Shown one piece after another: positions 49,508-58,539 of a stretch of 64,000 nt of DNA. The position numbers and the translations under genes are program-made. Under the pieces are notes generated by a model, which ran no database searches, had not been told where the DNA came from, and saw nothing but the letters and a program-made list of their open reading frames with translations. The first letter of the stretch is position 1; every line of letters starts with the position of its first letter. Origin of the DNA: REEP01 sp964517265 (GTDB lineage Bacteria; Pseudomonadota; Alphaproteobacteria; Rhodospirillales; Defluviicoccaceae); the NCBI GenBank assembly GCA_964517265.1, contig CAZFBS010000011.1, positions 1 through 64,000 of the forward strand, written 5' to 3'.

Positions 49508-49891
49508 ATGGCCTGGATCTTTCTCGCGCTTGCGATCGCCTTCGAGATCGCCGGCACCACGGCATTGAAAATGTCGGAGGGGTTCGCCCGTCTCGGGCCG
49601 TCCCTGGTGATCCTGCCCGCCTACGCCATCAGCTTCGGGTTGTTGGGCATTGCCGTTAAGGACATTCCGATCGGCATCGCCTACGCGATCTGGTCCGCGG
49701 TCGGCACCGCCGCCATTGCCGCTATCGGGATCATGGTGTTCCGCGAGCCGCTGACGCTGATCAAGGTGGCGTTCATCGGCCTCATCATAATCGGCGTCGT
49801 TGGCCTGCAAATCACGTCAGGACGCCAGCGGCCTGTCGAAGCCGGCGATACGCTCGAGCAGCGCCAGTCGACTATTTCTCGTAGTGAATGA
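49508..49891 (+). CDS. Small multidrug resistance (SMR) family transporter
   Basis: The 127-residue protein starts at ATG 49508. Four membrane helices; the essential Glu13 is in the first helix (AIAFEIAGTTALK), and IPIGIAYAIWSAVGTA and PLTLIKVAFIGLIIIGVVGLQ follow the family. A hydrophilic 15-20 residue tail exceeds the usual ~110. It exports cationic compounds or guanidinium by proton exchange as a dual-topology dimer. Its last 20 bases overlap the convergent MarR gene. Confidence 0.9.
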   Translation: MAWIFLALAIAFEIAGTTALKMSEGFARLGPSLVILPAYAISFGLLGIAVKDIPIGIAYAIWSAVGTAAIAAIGIMVFREPLTLIKVAFIGLIIIGVVGLQITSGRQRPVEAGDTLEQRQSTISRSE

Positions 49892-50324
49892 AGTCGGTCC
49901 ACGCCCTCTCCACCAGCCGCAGACCCTCCAGCACACTGCCGATCTGATGCCCGTTCATATCCTGGTTTTGCACCCGGCCGGCGATCCGCTCCTCGAGCGC
50001 GCGCATCTTTTCGACCACCCCCATCGCCTTGGGCGTCAGCGCAATGCCGACCGATCGGCGGTCGTGGGGGGAGCGCTCTTGTTGCAGATAGCCCATCTCC
50101 GACAGCCGCTTGATATTGTACGACACGTTTGAGCCTTGATAGTACCCTCGCTCCAACAGGTCGCGAATCAGCACCTGTTCTTCGCCAATGTTGGTGAGGA
50201 GAAGCGCCTGAACGGCGTTGATCTCCCGGATGCCGAGCCGGTTCAGCTCCGTCTTCAAGACGTCGAGAAAACGCCGGTGCATGCGCTCGATTGAACGGGT
50301 AAGTTCAAGGTATTCTCGTTTCAC
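49872..50324 (-). CDS. MarR-family winged-helix regulator
   Basis: The 150-residue protein starts at GTG 50324 with AAGGA upstream. The winged-helix core runs from about 35 to 110: INAVQALLLTNIGEEQVLIRDLLERG, recognition helix GSNVSYNIKRLSEMGYL, wing QQERSPHDRRSVGIALT. N- and C-terminal helices give the MarR dimer. It probably binds the 19-bp repeats in its own leader. The convergent SMR gene could be a target but has its own promoter region on the other side. Confidence 0.88.
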   Translation of the reverse strand: MKREYLELTRSIERMHRRFLDVLKTELNRLGIREINAVQALLLTNIGEEQVLIRDLLERGYYQGSNVSYNIKRLSEMGYLQQERSPHDRRSVGIALTPKAMGVVEKMRALEERIAGRVQNQDMNGHQIGSVLEGLRLVERAWTDFIHYEK

Positions 50325-50661
50325 GCCTGCATTCCTTGTTGCAGAGACTTGGCCTTATTGCAGAAACCTAGCCCTGTTGGAGACATGTGGCCTTGGTGCA
50401 GAGGCCTCATTGCATTGGGTCCTCACTAGAAGCGCCGCTCAGGCGATGCCGTTTTCCCGGCCGATCGCTATCGTTCAATCATAAGCGGTAGCCTCCTTAC
50501 CAAAGCGTTTCTTCCGCACTCATTTTTCCGCCTGAGGCGCGTGATCCGCCAACCCCGCGCTCAAATCTGCACTTTTCGGTTGTTTCGTTCTTATTTTGTT
50601 CTAATAATAGAAGATGAGGTACGGTGCTGGCCATTGTCATCAGACGACTTGGAGGGACCCC
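50325..50661. other. Divergent intergenic region between MarR-like and rpoH-like genes
   Basis: No gene. Contains the 19-bp repeats (see separate entry) and, nearer the sigma-factor start, an AT-rich tract (about 50570-50612) that is the probable rpoH-type promoter zone, ending with GGAGGGACC before ATG 50662. Confidence 0.5.
50335..50409. repeat. 19-bp tandem repeats (three full, one partial) ahead of MarR gene
   Basis: Three contiguous 19-bp units, 50335-50353, 50354-50372 and 50373-50391, plus a partial fourth from 50392, share the pattern CTTGTTGCAGAGAC.TGGC on the plus strand. They begin 11 bases upstream of the MarR-gene start and overlap its leader. The near-two-turn helical period is that of regulator binding sites on one face of DNA, so autoregulation by the adjacent MarR protein is likely (inferred). 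Confidence 0.7.
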
Positions 50662-51539
50662 ATGGAGAACCTTACCGCAAGGGAACGGTATCGGGATCGG
50701 CGGTGCGCCACGGGCGCGCGTCAAGGCCCGCCGAAACCGATCGCCCCGCTCTCGCAGGACGACGAGATTCTCGATGCCCGCTGCGAAGCCGACCTGATCG
50801 CCCGCTGGCGCAAAAACCGCGACCAAGCGGCCGGAGCTCGCCTCGTCCACAGCTATCAGCGCCTCATTCGCAAAATGGCGCGCCGCTATCGGGGCTTCGA
50901 GGTATCCGTTCCGGATCTGATTGCCGAGGGCAACGTCGGTCTGCTGCAGGCGTTGGAGCGGTTCGACCCCTCCCGCGGCTTTCGTCTGTCGACATACGCG
51001 ATCTGGTGGATCCGCGCGGCGATGAGCGAGGCCGTCATGAATGCCCCGCTGGTCAAGACGGCAACCAGTGAAGCCGCCAAGCGACTCTTCTTCAATCTCC
51101 GCCGCGCCAGGAGCAAATTCGGAGAATGCGGATGCGGCGATCTGCTGCCGGAGTCCGTGGCCGCCATCGCAAAGGATCTGGCCGTCAGCGAAGCGGAGGT
51201 CATCCGCATGAACCGCTGGCTGAATGGCCGCGACATCTCGCTGAACGCGCCCGTCGGCCGCAATCCGTCAGCAGGAGTCGAGCTTCAGGACTGTTTGACC
51301 GATGCGCTTCAGGATGACGAGGCCCGGATCATTGGCAAGGACGAGCGTGAAAAACAGCGCGCGTTGGTGAGAGAGGTGCTGGCGACCTTAAGCGAGCGAG
51401 AACAGTACATCGTCACGGAACGGTGGCTGAAGGACGAAACCCGGACATTGGCGGATATTGCCGAAGAATACGGGCTGACGCGCGAACGGGTGCGGCAGAT
51501 TGAAGCCCATGCCCTTGCCAAGATCAAGCAGCGGGCGAG
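50662..51539 (+). CDS. rpoH: RNA polymerase sigma factor, RpoH type, 3' end in gap
   Basis: 292 residues are visible from ATG 50662 (GGAGGGACC upstream), running into the N gap at the very end of the C-terminal helix-turn-helix, so only a few residues are probably missing. Region 2 is LIAEGNVGLLQALERFDPSRGFRLSTYAIWWIRAAM, the RpoH box-like TATSEAAKRLFFNLRRARSKFG is present, and region 4.2 reads TLADIAEEYGLTRERVRQIEAHALAKIK. The N-terminal sequence departs from canonical RpoH, so it may be the second (RpoH2-like) paralogue used in oxidative or photo-oxidative stress. Confidence 0.88.
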
Positions 51540-51639
51540 NNNNNNNNNNNNNNNNNNNNNNNNNNNNNNNNNNNNNNNNNNNNNNNNNNNNNNNNNNNNN
51601 NNNNNNNNNNNNNNNNNNNNNNNNNNNNNNNNNNNNNNN
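51540..51639. other. Assembly gap (100 N)
   Basis: It truncates the end of the rpoH-type gene. The flanks are unrelated, so the missing length is unknown. Confidence 0.95.
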
Positions 51640-52006
51640 CCATTGTGCGGGGGAGCATCTTTGCGCGCCTTCAAGCAGATCCCATATCAGGGAAAGCGTG
51701 ACGCCAGGATGGATTTGCGACAGTTTACGACAGCATCATCATGAGGCACATTCCCGACATGATTGTGGCCGAGGATCGAGTGTGGCAGGGATTACGCAGG
51801 GAACGCGGCGCAGCCCGCGCCCGGCGCAGTATGTGGGTGCGTCGGCGCCCCATCGGCATCAAGCCAAAGGCACTGGCGCGCCGGGCGTGAGCGGAGTGGC
51901 AACGTCCGGCACGACAGGCATACCGTTCTTTTGTGGTGGAAGGCATTTATCGTTGATCAGGAAAACATTCTGTTCGTTCCTCTCGGGAAGGACCCGAGGA
52001 AAGGCT
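51640..52006. other. Interval between gap and S41 protease gene
   Basis: No gene, repeat or RNA is recognised in 367 bp. A GAGGAAAGG ribosome site closes it before ATG 52007. Confidence 0.45.
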
Positions 52007-53518
52007 ATGGCGATGACAATGCGTCCCCCATGGCGGGGCCCGACGGCTCCGGCAGTTTTTGCGCTGATCCTGCTCTTGCCCATGGTCTTCGGCTGCATCG
52101 CAGGGCCGGATTCCGGTCCTGCGGTTGAGTCCGGCGCTGGCGGCGCAAGCGTGATCGCAGCGCGTGAGGGGGAGGATTCGGCCGAGGCATTGGCGCGGTT
52201 CGACAGCGTGTTCGCTTCAAACGCATCGGATCCCAGCAATACCCGCCAGTTGAAGCAGTTTCGCGATGCCTACACGCGTGTCCGCGCCCTCTACGTTCAA
52301 GAGGTGGCGGATTCGGAGCTGGTCGATGCCGCTATCGAGGGCGTTCTTAAACAGGATGCGGCGCATCAGAAGGTGCCTGCGGAAACGCTGGTGGAATCGG
52401 CTCTCGACGCGATGACGACATCGCTGGATCCGCACTCCGCTTACCTCAACGCCGACGAACTGAAGGACGCGGAACTGATCACCACCGGCGAGTTCGGTGG
52501 CGTTGGCATTCAGGTTGCCGAAGAGGATGGCAGGATCACCGTCATCGCCCCGATTGAAGATACTCCGGCGGCACGCGCCGGCCTCAAGTCGGGGGATGTT
52601 ATCACGCACGTGGATGGTCAGTCTGTCTCCAGCATGAGTCTGAGCGAAGCGGTCCATGCCATGCGTGGGCCGGAAGGAACGCAAATCCAGCTCGGGATCG
52701 AGCGGACCGGCCGCCAGCCGTTTACGGTCACCATCAGGCGCGAGGTCATCGCCATCAAGCCGGTGCGCTGGAGCGTCTACGACGATATCGGCTACGTTCG
52801 TATCGTCAGCTTCAACGAAAAGGCCCGAAGCGAACTGGTGACCGCAATGACCGATCTCAATGCCCGGCTAGGCTCGTCCGGGCGCGGCATCGTCCTCGAT
52901 CTGCGCAACAACCCGGGTGGATTGTTCGAGCAGTCGCTCTACGTAGCGGACGCGTTTCTCGACAGCGGCGTCATCGTCTCTATCCGTGGGCGGGATCAGC
53001 AGCACATCCGGGAGTTTGCCGCACGCAAGGGCGACCTCGCCAACGGCTTGCCGATGGTCGTGTTGATCAACGGCGGTTCCGCCTCCGCCTCCGAGATTGT
53101 CGCCAGTGCGCTGCAGGACAATGGCCGGGCGCTCGTCATGGGCACACCCTCGTTCGGAAAAGGATCGGTGCAGACGGTGATGCGGTTGCCGGTGGAAGGG
53201 GCGCTGAAGTTGACGACGGCACTCTATTACTCTCCGACCGGTCAGGCCATCCAGGCCGAGGGCGTTCGTCCGGACGTCATCTTGACGGGTGACGATGACG
53301 ATCCCGCGGCGGTCCGCGAAGCCAGCCTTCCGCACGCGTTGCCGTCCCTGAGCACAGGTGAGACCCGCGATCACGCGCAGGTGGCCAGCACAGCGTGTCC
53401 GGCCGTGACACGAGATCACAGCCGGGACCACGCCTTGGGCTGCGCGGTCACGCTGCTCCAGTCCGGCTCCCTCGCCCGGTTCCTCGCCACACGACATGCC
53501 GACGTCGTGGGCAGGTGA
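52007..53518 (+). CDS. Carboxyl-terminal processing protease (S41)
   Basis: The protein has 503 residues from ATG 52007, with GAGGAAAGG just upstream. An N-terminal export segment (VFALILLLPMVFGCIAG) suggests a signal peptide or lipoprotein (Cys near residue 27). A PDZ domain (FGGVGIQVAEEDGRITVIAPIEDTPAARAGLKSGDVI) precedes the S41 catalytic core: GGSASASEIVASALQDNGRA with the nucleophile Ser and GTPSFGKGSVQTV with the Lys. CtpA-type enzymes trim periplasmic and outer-membrane proteins at C-termini. The His-rich tail after residue ~440 is unusual and is not a known motif. Confidence 0.92.
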   Translation: MAMTMRPPWRGPTAPAVFALILLLPMVFGCIAGPDSGPAVESGAGGASVIAAREGEDSAEALARFDSVFASNASDPSNTRQLKQFRDAYTRVRALYVQEVADSELVDAAIEGVLKQDAAHQKVPAETLVESALDAMTTSLDPHSAYLNADELKDAELITTGEFGGVGIQVAEEDGRITVIAPIEDTPAARAGLKSGDVITHVDGQSVSSMSLSEAVHAMRGPEGTQIQLGIERTGRQPFTVTIRREVIAIKPVRWSVYDDIGYVRIVSFNEKARSELVTAMTDLNARLGSSGRGIVLDLRNNPGGLFEQSLYVADAFLDSGVIVSIRGRDQQHIREFAARKGDLANGLPMVVLINGGSASASEIVASALQDNGRALVMGTPSFGKGSVQTVMRLPVEGALKLTTALYYSPTGQAIQAEGVRPDVILTGDDDDPAAVREASLPHALPSLSTGETRDHAQVASTACPAVTRDHSRDHALGCAVTLLQSGSLARFLATRHADVVGR

Positions 53519-53795
53519 CGCGGCTCGGGGCCTGCTCCGCGACGACAAGCGCCGTGTATTGATCATCTGAGCGCCCTCGGCGCGATCGCCGGGCCCTCAA
53601 ACGCAGGCATTCCGCTGGCCAGGCTCCCTCTCCGTCTTTTTCAGGGGGCCCTGCCGACGGGAATGCCGCCTGCTCCCGATACCGTCCACCTTCCTTCCCA
53701 TTTCCCTCCCCCCCCCTGTGTGCCGACGCGTGAAATCCTGCGCGCTCAGAATCTTGATAACCATCCCGCGACTCTGAGGCGAAAGAGCAGGATCC

Positions 53796-53895
53796 NNNNN
53801 NNNNNNNNNNNNNNNNNNNNNNNNNNNNNNNNNNNNNNNNNNNNNNNNNNNNNNNNNNNNNNNNNNNNNNNNNNNNNNNNNNNNNNNNNNNNNNN
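53796..53895. other. Assembly gap (100 N)
   Basis: It removes the N-terminal part of the transglutaminase-like peptidase gene. The 277 bp before it (53519-53795) hold no supported gene. Confidence 0.95.
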
Positions 53896-54523
53896 CGAGT
53901 CCCTGCGGCCCAGCTTCCTGCACTCGGTCGAGAGCCGTTCAAGCAATCTCTCCCCGTTTGTTCGCTGGACCGCCGTGATGTCGCGTGTTGCCGAAGAGGC
54001 GGAGCGGACAGACAGCGGAGACTGCCGCATGCCGGGCACTGCGTCCTGCCGCTATCGGGACTGGCTTCAGTTTCTGGACACGCTTCGAGAATTATCCCGA
54101 TCGAACCAGCTTGCCGCTGTCAACGGCTACGTCAACGCCCGTCCTTATGTTGCGGACGAGAAAAACTGGAAAATGCAGGATTACTGGGCGACCCCGGGGG
54201 AGTTCTTTGCGCGCTCGGGGGATTGCGAGGACTTCGCCATCGCCAAATTCTTTTCGTTGAAGCATTTGGGATGGCGCGATGACGAGCTTCGCATTGCCGC
54301 CGTCAAGGATGTCAAGCTTGGGACCGGTCACGCCGTTCTGGTGGTTTTTCATGCCGGGAGGACGTGGCTGCTCGACAACCAACTGGCGCGCGTGACCGAC
54401 TTGGCCACCATCCGCCACTATCAGCCAGTCTACTCGATCAACGAATCCCATTGGTGGGTTCATCGGCCCACCGAACGGCCTGACGGCCTCGTTCTTACTC
54501 TTGCCTCGCGCTCCGCGCGCTAA
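53896..54523 (+). CDS. Transglutaminase-like cysteine peptidase (BTLCP), 5' end in gap
   Basis: About 208 residues after the gap. The BTLCP catalytic triad is visible: Cys in FFARSGDCEDFAIAKFF, His in VKLGTGHAVLVVF and Asp in TWLLDNQL. YVNARPYVADEKNWKMQDYWATPGE precedes it as in this family, and SINESHWWVH follows. The family includes LapG, the periplasmic protease that releases RTX adhesins from the surface. No LapD-type c-di-GMP receptor is beside it, so a LapG role here is inference. The signal peptide would lie in the gap. Confidence 0.85.
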
Positions 54524-54640
54524 CCACTCGGCGCGCCCGTCTCACCCAAATTTGCCGCCTCGTTATGTCCAAGGCGCGCGCCCTGCACATCAATGGCAAC
54601 CACCGCCCCGCTTCCTTCGGAGGCGTCGGAAAGCCCCGGT

Positions 54641-55066
54641 TCAGCGGATGACCAGAACCGAGACTTCGGCATGACGCACGACCCGCGATGCGTTGGCTCC
54701 GATCAGATAATCTCCCATTTCGGGCCGGTGCGACGCCATCACGATGAGATCCGCCGCGATCTCGGACGCCGTCTCCAGGATCATCCGGTACACGCTGCCG
54801 ACCTTGACGTGCTTGGTCACCGGCACCCCTTCGGGGATATGGTCACGCACGAAGACGTCGAGCCCATCGGCGGCCGACGCTGCAAACCGCTGTTCGAAAT
54901 CCACAGGCAGGCTCAGACGGTACATGCCCTTGGGCCAATCCGGGGTGATGGTCAGAACATGAAGCTCGCTGCCGAACGTCTCGCGCAGCGCCACGACCGC
55001 GGGGATCGCCTTCTTCCAGGAACTTTCCTCTTCCAGATCGACAGGCAACAGAATTCGGGCAAACAT
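54641..55066 (-). CDS. Universal stress protein (UspA family)
   Basis: The 141-residue single-domain protein has MFARILLPVDLEEESSWKKA at the start and the C-terminal nucleotide-binding loop DLIVMASHRPEMGDYLIGANASRVVRHAEVSVLVI, where the Gly-x2-Gly-x9-Gly pattern is altered (Ser-His-Arg-Pro-Glu-Met-Gly), so ATP binding is uncertain. It is 106 bp beyond the TRAP permease on the same strand. USP genes accompany several TRAP operons (TeaD of Halomonas) and modulate uptake. Confidence 0.88.
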   Translation of the reverse strand: MFARILLPVDLEEESSWKKAIPAVVALRETFGSELHVLTITPDWPKGMYRLSLPVDFEQRFAASAADGLDVFVRDHIPEGVPVTKHVKVGSVYRMILETASEIAADLIVMASHRPEMGDYLIGANASRVVRHAEVSVLVIR

Positions 55067-55172
55067 CCATTTCTCCTCTGAAATCGGGCTCTCGGCGCAC
55101 TCCGGTGGCTTAGTGTCCCCACCGAAGCGCGCTCTTCAAAGAGAGGTGACGAAAGCGGTCCTCAGCTGCGCG

Positions 55173-57362
55173 TTACTCTGCCGCCACCGCCCCCGATCGC
55201 ACGAACGCACGCTGGTAGAAGAACATTGCGAGACCGATGCCGAGCCCGACCAGATCCGTCAGTCCACCGCCCTCGATCATGGACAGCGCGCCCACGAGCA
55301 GGATTGCCCGCAATATCATGTTGATCCGCCCGAAGAAATACCCCTGGACGGCAGAGGCGAGTAGGCAGACGCCTACCGTTGCGGTCACCGCAACCTGAGC
55401 GATTCTCAGCCATCCGGGAACGTCGATGCCGAACAGTTGGCTTTCCACCGGGGTCATCAGCATCGCCGGACTGTAGAAAAACATAAAGGGAACGATAAAC
55501 GCGGCAATGCCGAATTTGAACGCGGTCACTGCCGTGCGCATCGGGTCGGCGCCGGAGATCGCTGCCCCGGCATAGGCGGCCAGCGCCACCGGCGGCGTAA
55601 TCGCCGACACCACCGCGAAGTAGAACACGAAGAAATGCGCCGTCAGCGCCGGGATCCCGAGCTGCTGCAAACCGGGCGCCACCACCGAGGCGGCAACGGC
55701 GTAAGCGGCAGTCGTTGGCATTCCCATGCCCAGCACGATTGAAATCAGCATGGCGAAGATCAGCGCCAGAAGCTGGCTGTGCTCCGCCATCCCCAAAAGC
55801 AGCGACGAGAACCGCGCGCCGACCCCGGTCAAGGCGATGACGCCGACGATGATGCCGGCACAGGCACATACGGCAATGATCTGGATCGCCATCCGCGCCG
55901 ACACATCGAGCGCCCTGATCACGGACAGCGGTCCCATCCGGAACGGCGTCAGCCAGCTCACCACGAACGCACTCACCATCGCCAGGGTGCCGGCCCGGAT
56001 CACCGAATACCCCGTGAACAAGGCAACGATCAGAATCAGAATGGGGATAAAGAGAAAGGCCTGTTTCGCCAGCTTGCGGAACTCGGGCAATTCGTCGTCC
56101 CGCATCCCGCGCATTCTCAGCTTCAACGCCTCCAGGTCGACCATGACGAAAACCGAGAGGAAATAGAGGCAAGCCGGAATGATCGCGGCGATCATGATCT
56201 CCGTGTAAGAAATCCCGGTAATTTCCGCCATGATGAACGCGCCAGCGCCCATGATCGGCGGCATGATCTGTCCGCCCGTCGAGGCGGTCGCCTCGATCGC
56301 TCCCGCCGTCTGGGCGCGATAGCCGACCTTCTTCATCAACGGAATGGTCAGGCTTCCGGTTGCGACCACGTTGCCGGCCGAGGTGCCGTTGATCATCCCC
56401 ATCAGGCCGGAGGCGAAAACCGCCACCTTGGCCGGACCACCCCGTGTGCGACCGGCAGCAGCAAACGCAAAGTTGACAAAGTAGTCGCCGACGCGGGAGG
56501 CCTGAAGGAAGCCGGCGAATGCGATGAACAGAATGATGTATGTGCTGGATACGGCGATCGGAGCGCCGAGGATGCCATTGTCGGTGTAGATGTAGGTAAA
56601 GAATCGCTCGGGGCTGTACCCCTCGTGGTGGAGAAAACCGGGCAACCAGGGGCCGACAAAGGCATACAAGATGAAGATGATCGAGATCACAACCAGCGCC
56701 AGCCCCGCGACCCGACGCGTCAGCTCGATGATCAGAACAATGCCGCTGAGTGCGGCCCACATATCAGCGCCGAGCGGCATCACGCCCGCGCGAAACCGCC
56801 AGGCGCTGAGATGGAACAACAGATACCCGGCTACGGCAATGGTCGCCGCGATTAGGACCCACGCTGTCCAGGGTATGCGGTGGCTGTCGGACGGAAAGAT
56901 CCACGACGAGACGATGGCGACCACGATGGAGATCGTAAGCGGAATTCCGAAGGTCTCGAACACCCATGGCGGCGGGAATGGCTGCCCGAGCTGATCGCGA
57001 TACCAATGAGCGGTGATGAGACAACCCAGCGCCCAAAGCACACCCGCTGCCGAGATCACCAGGGCAACCACCTGATAGGCGTCAAGCCGGCTTGCGGGCC
57101 GCTCCGGGTCGAGCCGGGCCGCCGCAACCAGCGCAAAGCCGATGCTGAGGCCGCCGGCGACATGTAGGATGCGATACATCCATGTCTCGAGCGGATACGC
57201 GTTGAGCGAGATCAGGTGAAAAGCGGTGAAGGCGGCGCAAGCCGCAATCATCATATAATTCTGCCAACCGCCCAGGATGCGGACGTTGCTGGCTGCGGGT
57301 TCGTCGTCAATGCCCTGGGCAATCAGACGCGTATCTTCATTGGTAGCCGGCGACAGCGACAT
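55173..57362 (-). CDS. TRAP transporter fused permease (4TM + 12TM), TAXI-type
   Basis: The 729-residue protein has an N-terminal part (~1-230) with the small-subunit-like helices and a C-terminal DctM-like part with FAFAAAGRTRGGPAKVAVFASGLMGMINGTSAGNVV, VGYRAQTAGAIEATASTGGQIMPPIMGAG and LGMGMPTTAAYAVAASVVAPGLQQ. The two membrane subunits are fused, as is normal for TAXI systems. It imports a carboxylate or similar solute using the sodium gradient. It belongs with the binding protein at 57538-58539, the gap lying between them. Confidence 0.92.
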   Translation of the reverse strand: MSLSPATNEDTRLIAQGIDDEPAASNVRILGGWQNYMMIAACAAFTAFHLISLNAYPLETWMYRILHVAGGLSIGFALVAAARLDPERPASRLDAYQVVALVISAAGVLWALGCLITAHWYRDQLGQPFPPPWVFETFGIPLTISIVVAIVSSWIFPSDSHRIPWTAWVLIAATIAVAGYLLFHLSAWRFRAGVMPLGADMWAALSGIVLIIELTRRVAGLALVVISIIFILYAFVGPWLPGFLHHEGYSPERFFTYIYTDNGILGAPIAVSSTYIILFIAFAGFLQASRVGDYFVNFAFAAAGRTRGGPAKVAVFASGLMGMINGTSAGNVVATGSLTIPLMKKVGYRAQTAGAIEATASTGGQIMPPIMGAGAFIMAEITGISYTEIMIAAIIPACLYFLSVFVMVDLEALKLRMRGMRDDELPEFRKLAKQAFLFIPILILIVALFTGYSVIRAGTLAMVSAFVVSWLTPFRMGPLSVIRALDVSARMAIQIIAVCACAGIIVGVIALTGVGARFSSLLLGMAEHSQLLALIFAMLISIVLGMGMPTTAAYAVAASVVAPGLQQLGIPALTAHFFVFYFAVVSAITPPVALAAYAGAAISGADPMRTAVTAFKFGIAAFIVPFMFFYSPAMLMTPVESQLFGIDVPGWLRIAQVAVTATVGVCLLASAVQGYFFGRINMILRAILLVGALSMIEGGGLTDLVGLGIGLAMFFYQRAFVRSGAVAAE

Positions 57363-57435
57363 GAAGGTCTCTTCCCTTTATCCGACACGGTCTTCGCCGT
57401 GCTTTAGTGCCGCATTTTGCGCGGCCTTGATGTAA

Positions 57436-57535
57436 NNNNNNNNNNNNNNNNNNNNNNNNNNNNNNNNNNNNNNNNNNNNNNNNNNNNNNNNNNNNNNNNN
57501 NNNNNNNNNNNNNNNNNNNNNNNNNNNNNNNNNNN
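57436..57535. other. Assembly gap (100 N)
   Basis: The gap lies between the TAXI binding-protein stop and the permease start on the minus strand. The visible parts of the interval are short, so it need not contain a gene. Confidence 0.95.
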
Positions 57536-57537
57536 CG

Positions 57538-58539
57538 TTACGAGCCTTTCAATTCCTCGGGGATCTCGTAGCCGTTCTCTTCGAACCAGCGGACTGCGCC
57601 CGGATGGAACGGCAGGAATTTATTGTGGATGTAATTTTCCGGCAGCGTTTCTTGCGCCGTGCTATGGATCGTCATCATGCGGTCATGCTGCTCCATCGCA
57701 ATCTTGGTCATTTCATAGACCAAGCTCTCCGGCATGTCGCTGGAGGTGATGAAGAAGTTCCACATGGCGACCGTCTCGAGCGGCTCGCTTTGGTCCTTGT
57801 AGGTGCCGGCCGGGATCGTGAACGGCGCCATCGAGGGGTTGTTCTCAACGATCGTCTTGCTCTGCTCCTTGGTCGGCGCGAACACAACCGCATCGACCTG
57901 CGCCTTGATCTCGCTGAACGCGGAGATGGGAATGCCGGCCGCAAACGCGAACGCATCGATGAGACCGTCCTGCAGCTGTCCCGCCTGATCGCTCGCCCCG
58001 CCGTATTGCGGGTTCGCCGAAATATCGAGCGTCTCCAAAATCACCGGCCAATAGGTCGCGGCGGTCCCACCGGCGGGTCCGACGCCCACGGTTTTCCCGT
58101 TCAGATCATCGAGCGACTTGATGTTGGAACGAGCCAGCGCGATCGCATGAAACGGCGTTTGATACATGGGGAACATCGCACGCAGCTTGTCGTGCTTGAC
58201 GCCCGGCGCCAGTTGGCTCTTGCCTTCCCACGCCTCCAGGGCCGGTCCCATCGTGACCATGCCGAACGCGTGCTGGCCGGTCTGGACCAACGTGGCATTC
58301 TGGACCGGCCCCCCGGTGACCTCGCCCCCGGCGTTGATCCCGAGCTGCTCGCCGACGAGGTTGGCGTAACCACTGCCGTAGATGTAATAGGTGCCCCCTT
58401 GGCTGGCGGTGCCGACCGTAATCGACGCAGGCCATCCGCTGCGGTCCTGCGCCGCGGCGGGCGATCCCCCCAATACCGTACACATCATGGTTACGACACC
58501 CAGAGCCAGGGCTGCCGCGTGACTCGTCCTCAAGATCAT
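57538..58539 (-). CDS. TAXI family TRAP solute-binding protein
   Basis: The protein has 333 residues from ATG 58539, preceded by GGGAGGA. A longer frame lacks a leader. It has a Sec signal (AAALALGVVTMMCTVLGG) and a mature TAXI fold: ITVGTASQGGTYYIYGSGYANL, VQNATLVQTGQHAFGMVT, and LNGKTVGVGPAGGTAATYWPVILETL. These bind glutamate, glutamine or other organic acids. Here the ligand is unknown. First gene of the importer. Confidence 0.92.
   Translation of the reverse strand: MILRTSHAAALALGVVTMMCTVLGGSPAAAQDRSGWPASITVGTASQGGTYYIYGSGYANLVGEQLGINAGGEVTGGPVQNATLVQTGQHAFGMVTMGPALEAWEGKSQLAPGVKHDKLRAMFPMYQTPFHAIALARSNIKSLDDLNGKTVGVGPAGGTAATYWPVILETLDISANPQYGGASDQAGQLQDGLIDAFAFAAGIPISAFSEIKAQVDAVVFAPTKEQSKTIVENNPSMAPFTIPAGTYKDQSEPLETVAMWNFFITSSDMPESLVYEMTKIAMEQHDRMMTIHSTAQETLPENYIHNKFLPFHPGAVRWFEENGYEIPEELKGS

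Noticed and set aside
50335..50409. Possible CRISPR array
   Set aside because: The 19-bp units are contiguous with no spacers and only three to four copies. They fit regulator sites better.
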